64,000 bases of DNA from assembly GCF_003073045.1 (NCBI RefSeq), contig NC_037593.1, positions 10,340,735-10,404,734 on the forward strand. The letters are read 5' to 3'. The DNA is from Pomacea canaliculata (Eukaryota > Mollusca > Gastropoda > Architaenioglossa > Ampullariidae). Below the pieces are notes generated by a model. That model searched no databases. It saw nothing but the letters and a program-made list of their open reading frames with translations, and was not told the DNA's origin. Each line of letters starts with the position of its first letter. Within the stretch, counting starts at the first letter, position 1. Of this stretch, positions 22,701 through 34,493 are shown one piece after another. Position numbers and translations under genes: made by a program.

Positions 22701-25700
22701 ATGAGAAGAATAAATCTTGGTGTTAGAAACATTCTCAGAAGTTGCAAAAGTGAAATTTAGTGACTATACAGCGAAATAAAATAAGTCGTGGGAAATACCG
22801 TGTGCCGAAAAGTACATCGCAATGATGTGCAAGTAACAACCGTTCCTAAACCATTCTTAAACAAAATTCCAAAAATAAAATCCTGTGTATGTTTGAAAAT
22901 TCACGATTTTTAAAGTTTTTGATTATGATACTGAAACACAGCAGTGCGACATACTATGAATTTTATTTAGCTAGTACACAAATGCTTTCATTTCTGCCCT
23001 CGGGTCCCCTCCCTCACAGTACACTTGTTTTACGATATATACATTTCTGGAGCTTTTTTCTTGACCTGTTTTATTGGCAGAACAAATTATAAAAGTTGTC
23101 CGATTGATATTTGTTTTCTTTAATCATTTGTTCCGGATTACATACAAATGGAAACTTAACAGTAGCATCAATATCAGATACATAGTGGATGTTTTAATAA
23201 ATTTGGTTAATCTGTGATGAAAAATGTTAACCTCTTTTTAATATTGTGACAGTGAACAACAAACCATTAAATAAGGAAGTTTGCATGGAATCTAAGTAAA
23301 ACAGTTCATAATATAATTCAGGCAAGTAAGATTATATAACACTATACCTGAAGCCCAGACCCTGAGAAAACAAAAAAAGGAACACAAAGTAGATAATGGT
23401 TACCGAGCAAGAAAGCGGAGTGAAATTCATAATCCTAGAATACTAGGATAGACTGTAATTACATAGTAAGATGCCATGTGTAGCATATGAACAATGAAAT
23501 ATATTTTTCAAAAATAATCTGAGGCATGATATATTCATTTGAAATTTGTAAACTTAAATTTCTCTGATTTCGATTTTTGATTCGAGGGCTTAAATGCAAA
23601 ACAGCATGCCTCTACAGCATTAAAATTTTGCAGCTTTATTTAGAAATGCATAACTAAAGATTGTGGTAAGAATATCCTGGTAGAAACATTAATTTGGCTG
23701 AAATTGACATTTGAAGAGGAAAAAAATTCCATTTGCCGAGTTCATGAATGGGTATCATGTTTGATTGCTTATATCTCCTAGACCTCTTGAGATAACAAAA
23801 AGTTCTTATCACAACCTTTAGATCACTTACAAAAACACCAAAAGTTTTAGTATTTGACTTACAGTATTGTATGCATCCATTCTTGAAATACTTATTTATT
23901 TTTGAATGAAAACATATTAAAGTCCAAATTTTCATTGTAGGTGCCCGAAAACATTTTTATGTTCTACATATATATTTTAACACTCTAAACCAATTAAATG
24001 TATTTAAAACATAGATTAAAGGTTTTGGAGTATCCTCCTGACCTTATGGGAATCACTCTGTATTGCAGGCATTGCTGAGGAATAAAGAACAGCAGCGCCA
24101 GATCCAGCAGATGACCTTGCAAAACATGCACCATCCTATCCCTTCCTCTGTAACATCCCAGCAAGTGTCACAGCCACCTCTGCAAGTTCATCTTCAGCAA
24201 CAGCAGCAGCAGATCCTGCAGCCTCAGCCTATGCTGGCCAAGGTTCCTATTGTGCAGCATGCCCCACCACAGCATACCCCACAGGTTGTAGCGCCACGAC
24301 CTGTGCTGGCCCAAGGGCTGGGGCGCTTACCAGTGTCTGGCCCATCATCTCAGGACCCAATAATCAACTTCTTACAGCAGAACCCTACCATTGTCATGAA
24401 ACCACCTTCACCTACTCCTATCAACCTGGCTGGACTTCTAACTACTCATGCAGTGTCTGCACAGGGTCCCATACCCTCCCCTCTCCCAACAGGACTCCCT
24501 CCACCGAGCATACGTGTGACTTCACAGCAGGGAAATACCTCAGCTACTGCTCGAGTTCCTTCCCCCATAAGTGAGTAAATTTGGTTATTTGTGCTTTTGT
24601 GAATATCTTTTTGATAGCCCGAATTTTTGTTCTTTTTCTCTTCTTTCTTCTTGCAAATTCACAGCTTTTCAGTAGATTGATACATTATTGTTTCCTTATC
24701 CCTTGGAAAAATGTCAGAGGTAACTCCAGAAAATAGCCATTTGGGGTGCCATGGTTGAATTTGAGGTAACAGATTTTGCTGTTTGTTGCATCCTGGTAGA
24801 GAAGCATCTTCAGCAGCATTAAGCACTTAAAGATTTGTTAATGTTCTCCAATGACACTCAATTACTACATAAGTAGTTGAAATTTTGCTTGGTTTTTGAG
24901 AGAAAAAACACTTTAAATAAAGAAAACATTCAGAAAGGACGCAAGTCCAAAATGTAATGAATACGCAGAAAATAAAGTGAGTGAAAAAATGACCATCCCA
25001 AGAGAGCATAGATTTCAGATATATGATGCTTTTGCTTCGGCGAAAGATTTGTGTTGGCAAATTAGCATACACATTAGTGGCTTTCTTCTCTTCTTTTTTT
25101 TTTTTGTCAGAGTGGGTTGCTTAAAATTATCAAAAGAGCCTAATTTATTTTCTTAAAAAAATCTTAAATAAAGGATCTAATGATCTTAATAGGGATTAAT
25201 CATTTTCTTTACTCTCCGAATAAAAAAATACACATATTTCAAATGTTAAATATAAATTGATAATCCCTAAAGAAAAATTGAACAGGTAGGCATGTATGTT
25301 AATCTTAGTTGACCCGAGGTGAGTGCATTAGTTTTAAAAAAACAAAAGCCCAGTTCATTCATACCCTAATGCAATGATACGGACATGACAGAAATAATAA
25401 CTTTTATACCTGATTTGGTTGAAATTACACTGTGACACATTCAGTTCAAAACAAAAACACTAACAATTACTGCCTTTTATAATCTGTCCATAAATTATAA
25501 GAACATTAACAGGAAGAACTCAGTTTTTTCCAATCATTTTTTTTGGTTATGGTGCTGATGCATAAATTGCAAAATCTCAAGATTAAGCTGCAGTAATAAA
25601 TTTTTAGTCTTAGAAATAAACTATATGTGTAAGCATGACTGGTTGATATAAGCGCATTTTTTTTTTGGCTGTAATTGGACTTGAAATTTTTTTTATCTTA

Positions 25701-28700
25701 TCAGGCACAATTTTTTGTAGTACACATGCTGGTTACATAGGTATAAGACAATTAAAGATGCCAGAAAGTAAATGCTTGCCATGTAGGTAATAGTTTGTTC
25801 TTTATATAGCAGTAGTCTGATTACTGTCTTAAATGATTTTTGAATAATTGTACATTGTTGACAACCGTGAATAAAGTCAAATTTATGTATAAATAAAAAA
25901 ATTTTCCTCGTTTCTTATAGTCTGTAAAAATAGCAACATAATTAGAAATTTTTATTTGGAGTAGCATTCTAACCTTAAAAGACAATTTGCACATTGGTGT
26001 GCATCTTATCTGTGGGAATTTAAACGATAGCAGTAGCAATAATTTACAAAAGTAAACTTGATGTTTACTGTTAAACAGAACACATCCAGTCCGTAAAGGA
26101 AGAGATGGATGCAGCGTTATTAATTCTGTGTTTATTGAATTGCAGTGTTCAGCCAACAGCCACCCTTACATCTAAGTGCACCTTCCCCGATCCATCCATC
26201 CCAGTTGGCACCGCTACCTGGGCAGTCTCTTTCACCCACCAGTACACTAACAGTAAGTCGCCACCTAAGTGTGGCTTTACTACATTTTTGCAGTTCTTTC
26301 TTTTATCCGTGCCATCTTTAGGAAGATCTATTGAGAAGTTCTGAATAAAATTCAGATCAGAAACAAGCATCTTTAAAAAATTGTTTTACTTGTGTTTGTG
26401 TGAAATATTTGTGTGCATGGGTATATTTTTGTTTGTGTAACCCTAAGATTGAAAAGTAGAATTTAAATTGGTTTGCATTGTTCAGACAACATCAGGCATG
26501 AGGTCTCCAGTGCTGCAGCGGGTGCCCAGTCCACAAGAGCTAGTAGCACACACACAAGCTATTCTTCAAAATGCTCTTATCAAACGCAAACTGGAAGATC
26601 AGAAGGAACGATACCTTAAAAAGCAACAAGAAAGGTCAGAACACTATCAGTAAATCCATGTTTTATGCTGATTTCTATAAATATTGTTTAAAAACCACAA
26701 GAGTATAGACTATTTGCCAAGTTTTGCATGGTCAGTCACATGTTTTTATAATAGATGCTGATGTCATTTTTCCAATATTAAAATTAAGTGGGTAGGTATG
26801 TGATGAATCTCTACAGACAATAATGATTACAGATAACTTTCTAAAAGCGGATTTTTTTTTTACCCTAAGGATTATTTAAGTTTCTCTGATTTAACAATTT
26901 TAAACATAAGGGGGGAAAATGGATTATATCTAAATCTTTTCTGATATCTTTAGAGCAAAATCGCCTTGTGTACAAAGTATGGCCATCAAAACATCAACCA
27001 CAACCACATCAACTATGCCAGTCAGCAGTCAGTCCAAGGTAAGAGTGATGTTTTGTATTAAATTGACATAACAAATAGTATTCACAAAAATATTGAGAAT
27101 ATAAATCCTTTAAACCCTTTCAGTGTACAGTAGAACTGTAATGGTTTTGTCAGCTGACTTGTTTAAAATCTCTTCTGATGTGTTTACTGGTCAAATAAAA
27201 TGTTGTCAAGTTTGGCATATGACAATTGTATTGATATTAATTAAATTTATAATGTAAATACATACACAACTATTTACTATAACAACTATTTAATAAATAA
27301 TTAAATTGTATTGATATTAAATGTGATAAGCAGGCTTTGGATGAAAGTATGATGACCTTTATGTCAGTGATCATTTTCCAATAATATTCTTATTTGCTTC
27401 TTAACCTATCTTACAATCAGTAATTTACCAGAGGGAAGGTGGAATTTTATTAAGGCAAAGTTGCCAATTTTCCAGGCCCTCTGCTCTGCCTGCCTCCATT
27501 CAGGTTCTAGTTTTAACCTAATTGTTGCTGTGCTATGGCAGGTTTCTCTTACAGGACCACCCCATTGAAGTTTTTATATCAGTATTGCTTTGGCTGCCAT
27601 ACTGTAGTTAGTCACCATTTATGGAAAAGCTCTAGTTCCATGGTTTTTGGAGGAATGCTGGATAAGTCAATGAGCACAGATGAAGAATCCCATTGGTGCC
27701 ATTACCCCACTATACACAATATATCATTTAAATATTGCTGAATGCAAGCTCAGCAAATGTTTAAACAAGCAAGGAAACTTGCATCCTCCCTGTCCCAGAA
27801 GCTGTGGGCAGCCATTCAGAACTTGAAGATGGAGGGACGATATCTCTCATTTTCATAGCTATCTGCAGTTTGTAGTTTCCCAGGGAAGATATCTGGCATC
27901 TTCTGTTAGCTATCTGCAGGTTGTAGGTTCCATTCTCAAAGATAAACAGGACGTAGCCAATTGTCTGGGCAACAACTTAACCCATAACTCTTCTTCAGCT
28001 CTGTATTGCCTTGCTTTTAAGACTTGCAGGAATCTATCTCATGAGTTTTCTTCTGATAATAGTGAACATGATCATAGTGGCGCTCATCCTGACTTTGTAT
28101 GGTGGCTTGGCGAACACTTCTTTGTCTTGAATGCCTCAAAGACTAAGGAAATGATTTTCAACTTTCGGACGAACAGGCTTGAGGCACAGTCATCAGTATT
28201 ATCCATGATGATGCCATTGAGGTAGTTGACTGTTCAAAATATCTAGGTACCATCATTGATAGCCAGCTTAAATGGGACATCAACACTGACGTGATCCTCC
28301 GTAAGAGCCAATGATGGGACCTCCTACTGAAACTCCTTTCTCTGTCAGCTCTGCCATCTTCTCTCAATTGAGCGGTCCGGTGGCGCAACGGTTAGCGCTG
28401 TTAGCGCCTGTCACCAATACAGTGAAGGTTGGCTGCCCTGAGTTCATTTCTCGTCTCGGGCACGTTGTTCTTTCTCTGCACGTGGCATCTGTTTACAGGA
28501 CTGGCTGCTTGCCGTGATATAGCCTTAGCTGCTGACACGGCATAAAACACCAATTCCCCCCCCCCCCATCTTCTCTCAATTCTGTCAGTCCTTCATTGAA
28601 AGTCTCATCACTTTTTTGTTCATCTCTTGGTTCCACAGCCTCTTCCTAGGGAACAGATCTTGTCTTGTCACCTTCATTAATATCTGTTCCAATTAACCAG

Positions 28701-31700
28701 AACCAGGCAGTAGGAGTTGGCAGCCTTTTGCCATCAGCAAATCCTCGGGAAGGCATTCAGCATTCTCTGGATTTCTGATCATGTGTTGGCATGTGAGTTT
28801 TCACTCTTGCAGTCTGGCTGTTGGTACGCAATGCCTGTATGCAGAACCAATCATCACCCCAACTCAATTTATTCCACGTGCCATTCACTTGATAAACTCT
28901 ACTGGCCGTCATCTTGTAATAGCCTGAGGTGGTCTGGGTCACCAACTGTATCCACTGTTAGGAACGTGGGTGTGTGTGTGAGACACTATTTTAACATGCA
29001 CATCTATATTATCTCTTTTAGATATGTATATATTATTTCTAGCACGAGCACTGTCTTGGATAGTGGGGATAAAGTTGTATTGATATTTGTGTGTACAACT
29101 CTCTTTTCTGTCTCTCTCATACTATAGTGGAGGTTTTGGGCTTTCTCCTACTTGGTTTTGGCTGTGTTGCAAAACCTTACTGACTAAATGCAAACTTATT
29201 GCAAAAGTAGACTTGCCTAAGAAACTAAAAAATGAATAAGCATTTATGATATTAAGAAGAAAAAGCTAGATATATTACAGAAATTGAAATACCTTTAATT
29301 ATAAATAACAGTTGTGGTCTGCTAAATGCAAAATGATCAACATTTCAAAGAAGGAACTTTTTCTGCTCAAGGCTACCATCTTAAACTTTTTGATTCTATA
29401 CACCATTAGGGTTTTGTTTGCTTAGTATCGCCATGTTAGCACAAAAATGTATGGAGAAATATGTCAGCTCACATTAAATAATACAACATATACAACAAAA
29501 TATTACAACATATATCAAACACCATAGTGCAGTCACAACATGCCTGCTAACATACAGTGCCCTCGCCAGTCTAGGTTTTCATAAACATAACAGGTTCCAT
29601 GCTTTCACGCATATTCCTGTACACAGGTACCAGATACATGCAATTGTGGTAAGAAGCCCCAAAGCAGGGCACATACATTTTCATATCTGTCAAATAATGT
29701 TTATTAACTTGTCCAGAATAAACTTTGGTATATCTGATGAGTAGTCAGCATGTATCACATTGATTACATTCCTAGCAGAGGTAGCATTCTTTTTGGGATG
29801 GACCTAAACTATAATAAAAGAACATCCAAAAAAATTCCCTTGAGAGATAGAAGGGGGCTTCATAATTTTTTCAGTTTTTGCACAGCAAACCTTGTTACAT
29901 GCTTTCTAAGCTCTTCAAAATACTAAGTGTTAGTGCAACATTCAAGTGGTGTTTAGTGAGAGGTATTGTTCATCATTATCAATGATGTTACCATGTATTC
30001 TTTCTGTAACAAGTACAATGTAGTCTATTTATCAGCCGGCAAGCATGGCCTTCACTCCAACCTCTGTCATTCGGAAGATGCACTCAGATCGTGTCTCTGA
30101 AAAGGAAAAGCAGACCAAAGATGGGGAAAATGATGATGGAGGTAAGGAAACCTCTTATACAACTGTAGCAACATTGAAGGCCCCCTTTATTTTTGTGTGT
30201 GTGCTTTTTTAATGGCAGTTCATACCTGTCCTTTTACCATATTCTGCATTTGTTCTGCCTCTGGTTGGGCAGCATGACTTGTACTATTCCCAGTATGTAC
30301 TACAATGTAGCAGTAATATGATTTTGGTTTATCTTCGCTTATTTATCTTATATGATATGCAGTTTCATTATCACCAGCTGATAGCTGTACCAAATTTTTT
30401 TCATGTTGTGCCATTAGTGAATCATTTGTTGAGATTTTGCCCATCATCACAAATGATCTCAAAATGCACCAATTGTCCAGAGTATCCTGCTGGGATAAAA
30501 GTTATGCCCTATTGCTCTAATTTCAGGCTTGGAACTTTTATCATGCTGAGCCTTTTTTTTTTTCATGCAAATAATAAAAAGAAAAGAACTTTGTTACCAT
30601 CATTTTGCAGACAGCTCAACAAAATTGCAAAAGCAGGGCTCGGATTCCTTTGACAGCTCTACCGTCAGTAGTGGGGACACTGGGATCAATGAACCAAGTG
30701 ATCTACACACCCCTTCCTCCTTTAACTCCAACTTGTCTGCTCTCAGTGGTCATCTGGAGGAAGCATTACACTTGGATCTGCGAGATGATGGTCAGATGGC
30801 AGCTCAGCAGATTGGAGACAGTTTAGACGATAAGGTTAGTTGCTGCACAATACAAGTGGATGAAGCACTTAATGAGCAGGCTAAGTGAAATTGGAGATAC
30901 TAAGCTTTTTCTTTTCAAATATTACTTTAACCTATGGTCTTCTTATCAACAGGTGGTCTTTGGAACTGCTATTCCTATCCTTGGACCTGGAAGAGGAGGT
31001 CGGCCCTTAGTGGGTCAGGCTGTAGCCCCACCATCCTCTCCTGGTATGAGCCTGGCAGGAAGAGCCATTGTTAAAGGTGAGCATTCTTCAGAATAAACTA
31101 ATTTTGTATCTATTATTTGACTACATTTTTACAAATTCATAAATTTCTGCAAAGGATGAGAATATATAAGAGAGAATCCAAGGGAAAAAGGAAATAGTCA
31201 TAACGGAAAAAAGAAAATAAGGCATTAAAATTATCTGCTCTGAGCAAATGTTCCTTGGAGCAAATATAAGTTTTAATAATTTGGGTAGAATTCGGTTTTA
31301 AATTTTATGCCTTACTGTCCGTGTTGATATACATTCTTCTTCCATTTCTGCAATTTTGCTCAGTTGCCCTCTTTAAGATTTACTATAAAAAAGCAAAAAA
31401 TGCCTTCCAGATTAAAACGTGTCCGTGTTTTTATGGATGGCAGTAATTTAGCTAATGGGTCCGAATGGCCCCATGGATCTGTCCGAGAGGCATAAAATGC
31501 ATTCAATTTATAGAAGGACAATAGAGAAATCTTAATATATTGAAGGTGAAACTATGAATATTTTTTTAATTGTTGGATATTAAGTACAAGTAAGGTTGCT
31601 TTTATTTTTGAAAAGGTTCAGCTGATACACCAGCTAGCGTTGCTGCAGCTATTATGTCTCAACCTCGACCCTTGACAGGCTGTTTGACTGGGGTTGTCAA

Positions 31701-34493
31701 AATGGATGGTGAGCCCCGGCCAATAGTGGCAGGCTCCAGTGGAACTCTTGATGTTGGCAAACTAATGGATCAAAAGCGTCACCAACAGCAGCAGCAAATT
31801 CAGGCATCTGTTCGACCATCTCATCTGAGCACTCCATTTCCTCGACCAGTGGGAGCTGCCTCTGCACCACCACCACCATTTATGCCCATCACCGCAACAC
31901 CACGTCTGTCCTTGCAGCCAGCCAGCCCAGCATCCATGCAGTCAGCGCTTTTGATGCAGCAGATTAATAGGGGTAAGTACTTGAAAAGGAGCTGTTTAAA
32001 TCTTCAGTTGTTAATCTGACCTAGTCTGGTCTATCCATGACTATAACATAAAATGAAGGGTGTTAAAACATGTGAAGTTAAAAAAAAAGTCTCATGCATG
32101 GTGCTATTTAAAAAAAAAACAACAGGTGAAATGTAATTTTTAAAAACCATTTTCGCTGTATTTATATACACAAACACTAATAAAAATATTGATGGTTTTC
32201 CTTGTGTTTTGTAGTGAACCACATCAATCAGATGAATCAGTTAGCTGCCCTTCAGGTTCAGCAACGAATGATGCCACTACATGCCATCATGCCTACTGTT
32301 ACACCAGGAGCTCCACTTCCACAACTTTCCCCTCGTACTTCCACACCTGCCCAGATGTCATCAGTGGCAGCTCTTGGGATCACTCCTAATAGTTCATCAG
32401 CTATCAGCTCTGTATTAAAACGTGCATTTTCATCTTCAGTACCCATTTTCACCCAGGCAACCAAACCTGGTAAGTTGATATCCTTGTAAATGTGTTGCTG
32501 AACATTCTTGGCTTTTATTAGAATTGATGATTATTCTGGCACAAAGTACATCAATCACAAACCTTGTAGGTATACTCATTTTTCTTTATGTTCACACCTG
32601 GTCCTGATCATTACTGAGATTAGCAGCAGATTTCAAAGCTGCTTTTTTTTCTCTTGAGGCACTGACTACCAAATCATTTGATTTTTGACAGTTATCTTTC
32701 TAATAATGAATTGGGTGCACTAATCTATGTCTATTTTATTTTTGCTGCTACAAAGGTCTTAGAATACAATCATTATTTTCCTCCTTTCCCATGTGGCATT
32801 TTGAGAAGAAATGAGCATCGGATAGTGTCTTGACACTGTGAAGAGTGACTCGCGCTCTTCCTTTCAAACGCACTCAAAATGCTGGGCAAATACGTGTTCT
32901 TTCACACACACACACAAAAATGACTTACTTGAACAGATCTGCCTACTTTACTAAACAAAACAAAAATACATATATTTAAAAAAAGTCCCAACTATGATGT
33001 ATATCCTTTCTTAATTTTCTCTGGGAACAGTAGAATATTTAAAAGAGCTAAATGAACTCGCTAATGAGCGATCTCTTGGGACATACAAATCCTTCTTCTC
33101 GTATTGTTGAAAATTCCAGAGAACAAAATGAACTCACTAATAAAATGTCATCTCTTGGGACATAAAAATTTTGATTGGTTATATTCAAAATGTGTTTACT
33201 GTTATGAATTTTCTGGCTCTTTGTCTTACATAGAAAAAAGTGGCAATTTGCTGATGGTAATTTCCATTGGCCTTGAATTGACCAAGTTTTTTTTTAAGAC
33301 TTGCGCTGTCCTTAATATTCTCTATTTTTGCTAATTTTGAGCACAGTAAGAACAAACTTGAAATCAGTCACTTTAAAATATATATATTTCTGCATGGTTT
33401 TATTAAAAACCACTACAGAGAGTGGAGAATATTGAACATTCGTATTGTGCTATAATATCAAAATTGTTAAAAAGATTGTCATACGATATCAGAACTGTGT
33501 CCTGCCTTGACTAGAACATTTACTAGGACTTTCAATGTCAAAAAAGGAAAACAGAAACAATGAAATATTAAACCAACGGCCTTGTATTGGATTAAAGTAA
33601 ATGTGAACCTCACAAGAGAACACCTGTTGTGTATGGACAGTGTTTAGCTCAGTAAAGGGTATCCTCATATTGCAGGTTTCACTACCTTTGTTATTTTGTG
33701 TCTATTTGACAGCAAAAAAAAAAAAAAAAAAAGAAGAAGACTATGACTGTTGTAAAATTGTACATTAAATGATATAAATAATAGCATTTTTATAGCTTAT
33801 TTTCCTGCTGGCAGCAATCTTAGTGCACTTTGCCATAAACCATCGGCTAACAGTATTTGTGTAGATTAGTAAACTTAAAAGCACAGTTTCCCTGTAAGTA
33901 GGCTTAGTGTGTTGTACAAATTAAACAAGTAAATGCACATTTAATGTGTCTCACAGTCAAACAAGATTTTTCCAGATGCTTCACCTGAAGTTTTAAGACA
34001 ACACATAGCTCAGTCCTGGCACTAAAGAGGCAAATGCGACAGTAGTTTAAAAATTTACAAAGAACAAGAAGCAGGTTTACACGAGTGTTATGTTGCCTAT
34101 GGATATAGAGGTTAAAGTAGGTCTAGTAAATGTGATGGGGGGGGGGGGTTGGGGGGAGTCTGGAAAAAGTAAGAAAGTTTTAGGAACACCTTTACGAACT
34201 CTGTTGTAATGCTGACATTAAAAAAATTTGAACTACAGGTTGCAAACATTTCAAGAAAAGATGAAAATTTGGTGGACACAAGATTTTTTGTTGCAGCTGT
34301 AAATGGACCATTAGCCTCACTGGGGTCCTCAGTGGTAACTTCAACAGCTCCTCTGAACAATCGCCATCCATCAGATGGAGAGATTCTCAAATGGTTTTCA
34401 CCTGAAGTGCTCAAGACACAGCTACCAAGCATGCCACCACTTCCTACACATGGCACGAAGGTCATGACCGTTGATGAAATAGAAAGAAATTAA
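10762..34493 (+). CDS. EIF4ENIF1: eIF4E transporter 4E-T (EIF4ENIF1), complete
   Basis: Nucleocytoplasmic eIF4E-binding repressor and scaffold of processing bodies. Coding exons: 10762-10866, 11273-11346, 11662-11831, 12711-12885, 13632-13851, 14027-14084, 16579-16857, 17115-17284, 17820-18024, 18373-18585, 19004-19132, 19333-19556, 22114-22176, 24069-24570, 26146-26252, 26486-26634, 26954-27038, 30036-30141, 30611-30834, 30953-31076, 31616-31972, 32215-32469, 34297-34493. Sum 4191 bases, 1396 aa (human 985). Start supported by in-frame TAA at 10756. Seen: eIF4E motif Y33xxxxL38-I39 split by an intron; SPQRRSFGTGCHV; Arg/Asp-rich basic tract (~175-267); PEWYTGGPTSQTDTIEL, the DDX6-binding IEL region (283-297); FDLDQF; RFSKWFNP; FNKLLSLIKGG; polyQ; conserved helix (~905-945); FTPTSVIRKMH; C-terminal LKWFSPEVL...TVDEIERN. 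Junction phases all agree. Confidence 0.96.
13049..13401. mobile_element. hAT-type MITE, family A copy 1
   Basis: Terminal inverted repeats CAGTGGTTCTC...GAGAACCACGG with extended subterminal complementarity (GTGGTCCGCGGACCA near the left end, GGTCCGCGGTCCG near the right end). Flanks are GTATAGAG (13041-13048) and GTATAATG (13402-13409), an 8-bp target duplication with two mismatches. Size 353 bp, no coding sequence. It lies in the EIF4ENIF1 intron after exon 12885. A second copy is at 39047-39376. Confidence 0.9.
14177..14498. mobile_element. Tc1/mariner-type MITE
   Basis: Terminal repeats CAGGCAGTCCTTG at the left and CGAGGACCCCCTG at the right are near inverse complements, and the element is bounded by TA on both sides (14175-14176, 14499-14500). 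It is 322 bp, non-coding, with several 'TTACGAC' / 'GTCGTAA' motifs inside in both orientations. Its right-hand TA is also the left-hand TA of the mariner relic that follows. Confidence 0.8.
15307..15481. mobile_element. Small TIR element nested in mariner copy 1
   Basis: 175 bp with terminal inverted repeats CAGGGCTTCTGCTAA...TAAGCAGAAGCCCTG. Flanked by TCTAC on both sides (15302-15306, 15482-15486), an apparent 5-bp target duplication. It contains repeats of GGGGTCCC/GGGACCCC. Superfamily is uncertain because hAT would give 8 bp. Confidence 0.8.
15647..16101. mobile_element. hAT-type MITE, family B copy 1
   Basis: Left end CAGTGATGCCCAACCT, right end AGGTTGTGCATCCCTG, with a perfect 8-bp target duplication TTATAGAA (15639-15646, 16102-16109). 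This fits the nTnTAGAn preference of hAT elements. Inside the left end a unit of about 31 bp (GGGCCATATCCATTTCGG...) occurs twice in tandem. It is inserted within the 5' part of the mariner transposase relic. Copy 2 is at 45328-45772. Confidence 0.92.
20690..21060 (+). repeat. LINE 3'-end fragment in an EIF4ENIF1 intron
   Basis: Colinear with the minus-strand repeat at 2955-3235, ending 'TACTCCTTAGGAGTGTGAG', 'GCTATACAAATTTTGCATT' and a TTA-rich tail. The upstream part is a pyrimidine-rich stretch with no coding content. The 5' limit is uncertain. Confidence 0.7.
21871..21966. repeat. Long imperfect hairpin (inverted repeat)
   Basis: Left arm TAATACATATAACTTAAAAT... and right arm ...ATTTTAAGTTATATATATTA are nearly inverse complements over about 36 bases each, including GTGTGAGGGG against CCCCTCACG. 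The loop is about 25 bases. It could be a small MITE or a hairpin-forming relic; no clear target duplication is visible. Confidence 0.75.
22177..24068. other. EIF4ENIF1 intron, no recognised element
   Basis: 1.9 kb AT-rich intron between the 21-codon exon 22114-22176 and the large Gln/Pro-rich exon. Apart from A/T runs I see no gene, repeat pair or conserved block in it. Confidence 0.5.
24571..26145. other. EIF4ENIF1 intron, no recognised element
   Basis: 1.6 kb AT-rich intron after the Gln/Pro-rich exon. Only homopolymer runs of A and T are visible, with no second copy elsewhere in the window that I could find. Confidence 0.45.
27780..28960 (+). mobile_element. LINE relic, C-terminal half of RT (L2/Rex1-like), split by a SINE
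   Basis: The translation (frameshifted) shows 'FVLNASKTKEMIFNFR', then a 'FKYLG'-type block ('VDCSKYLGTIIDSQLKWD'), then 'SVLHWKSHHFFVHLL'-like and finally 'EFSLLQSGCWYAMPVCRT', which matches the 'LLPSGRRY..P..RT' ending of L2/Rex1-clade ORF2. Stops and frameshifts show it is dead. A SINE (28370-28565) has landed inside. It occupies the largest 4E-T intron (27039-30035); the rest of that intron to 30035 shows nothing recognisable. Confidence 0.7.
28370..28565 (+). repeat. tRNA-derived SINE, copy 2, with intact head and target duplication
   Basis: The head carries an A-box (TGGCGCAACGGTTAGCGC) and a degenerate B-box (GGTTGGCTGCCCTGAGTTC). The body contains CATCTGTTTACAGGACTGG and ends GGCATAAAACACCAATT followed by a run of C. 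The 16-bp sequence CCATCTTCTCTCAATT occurs on both sides (28354-28369, 28566-28581), a clear target-site duplication. The tail is a C run rather than A- or T-rich. It is inserted in a LINE relic. Confidence 0.9.
33048..33168. repeat. Local diverged duplication
   Basis: Two ~43-base blocks about 76 bases apart share AAATGAACTC(G/A)CTAATRA and ATCTCTTGGGACATA. They lie in the last EIF4ENIF1 intron (32470-34296), which otherwise shows only an A run near 33714-33731, G runs at 34137-34156, and no gene. Confidence 0.7.

Noticed and set aside
28717..29127. 136-codon plus-strand open frame
   Set aside because: Its first half is the C-terminal relic of the L2/Rex1-like LINE; the second half is simple AT/GT sequence.
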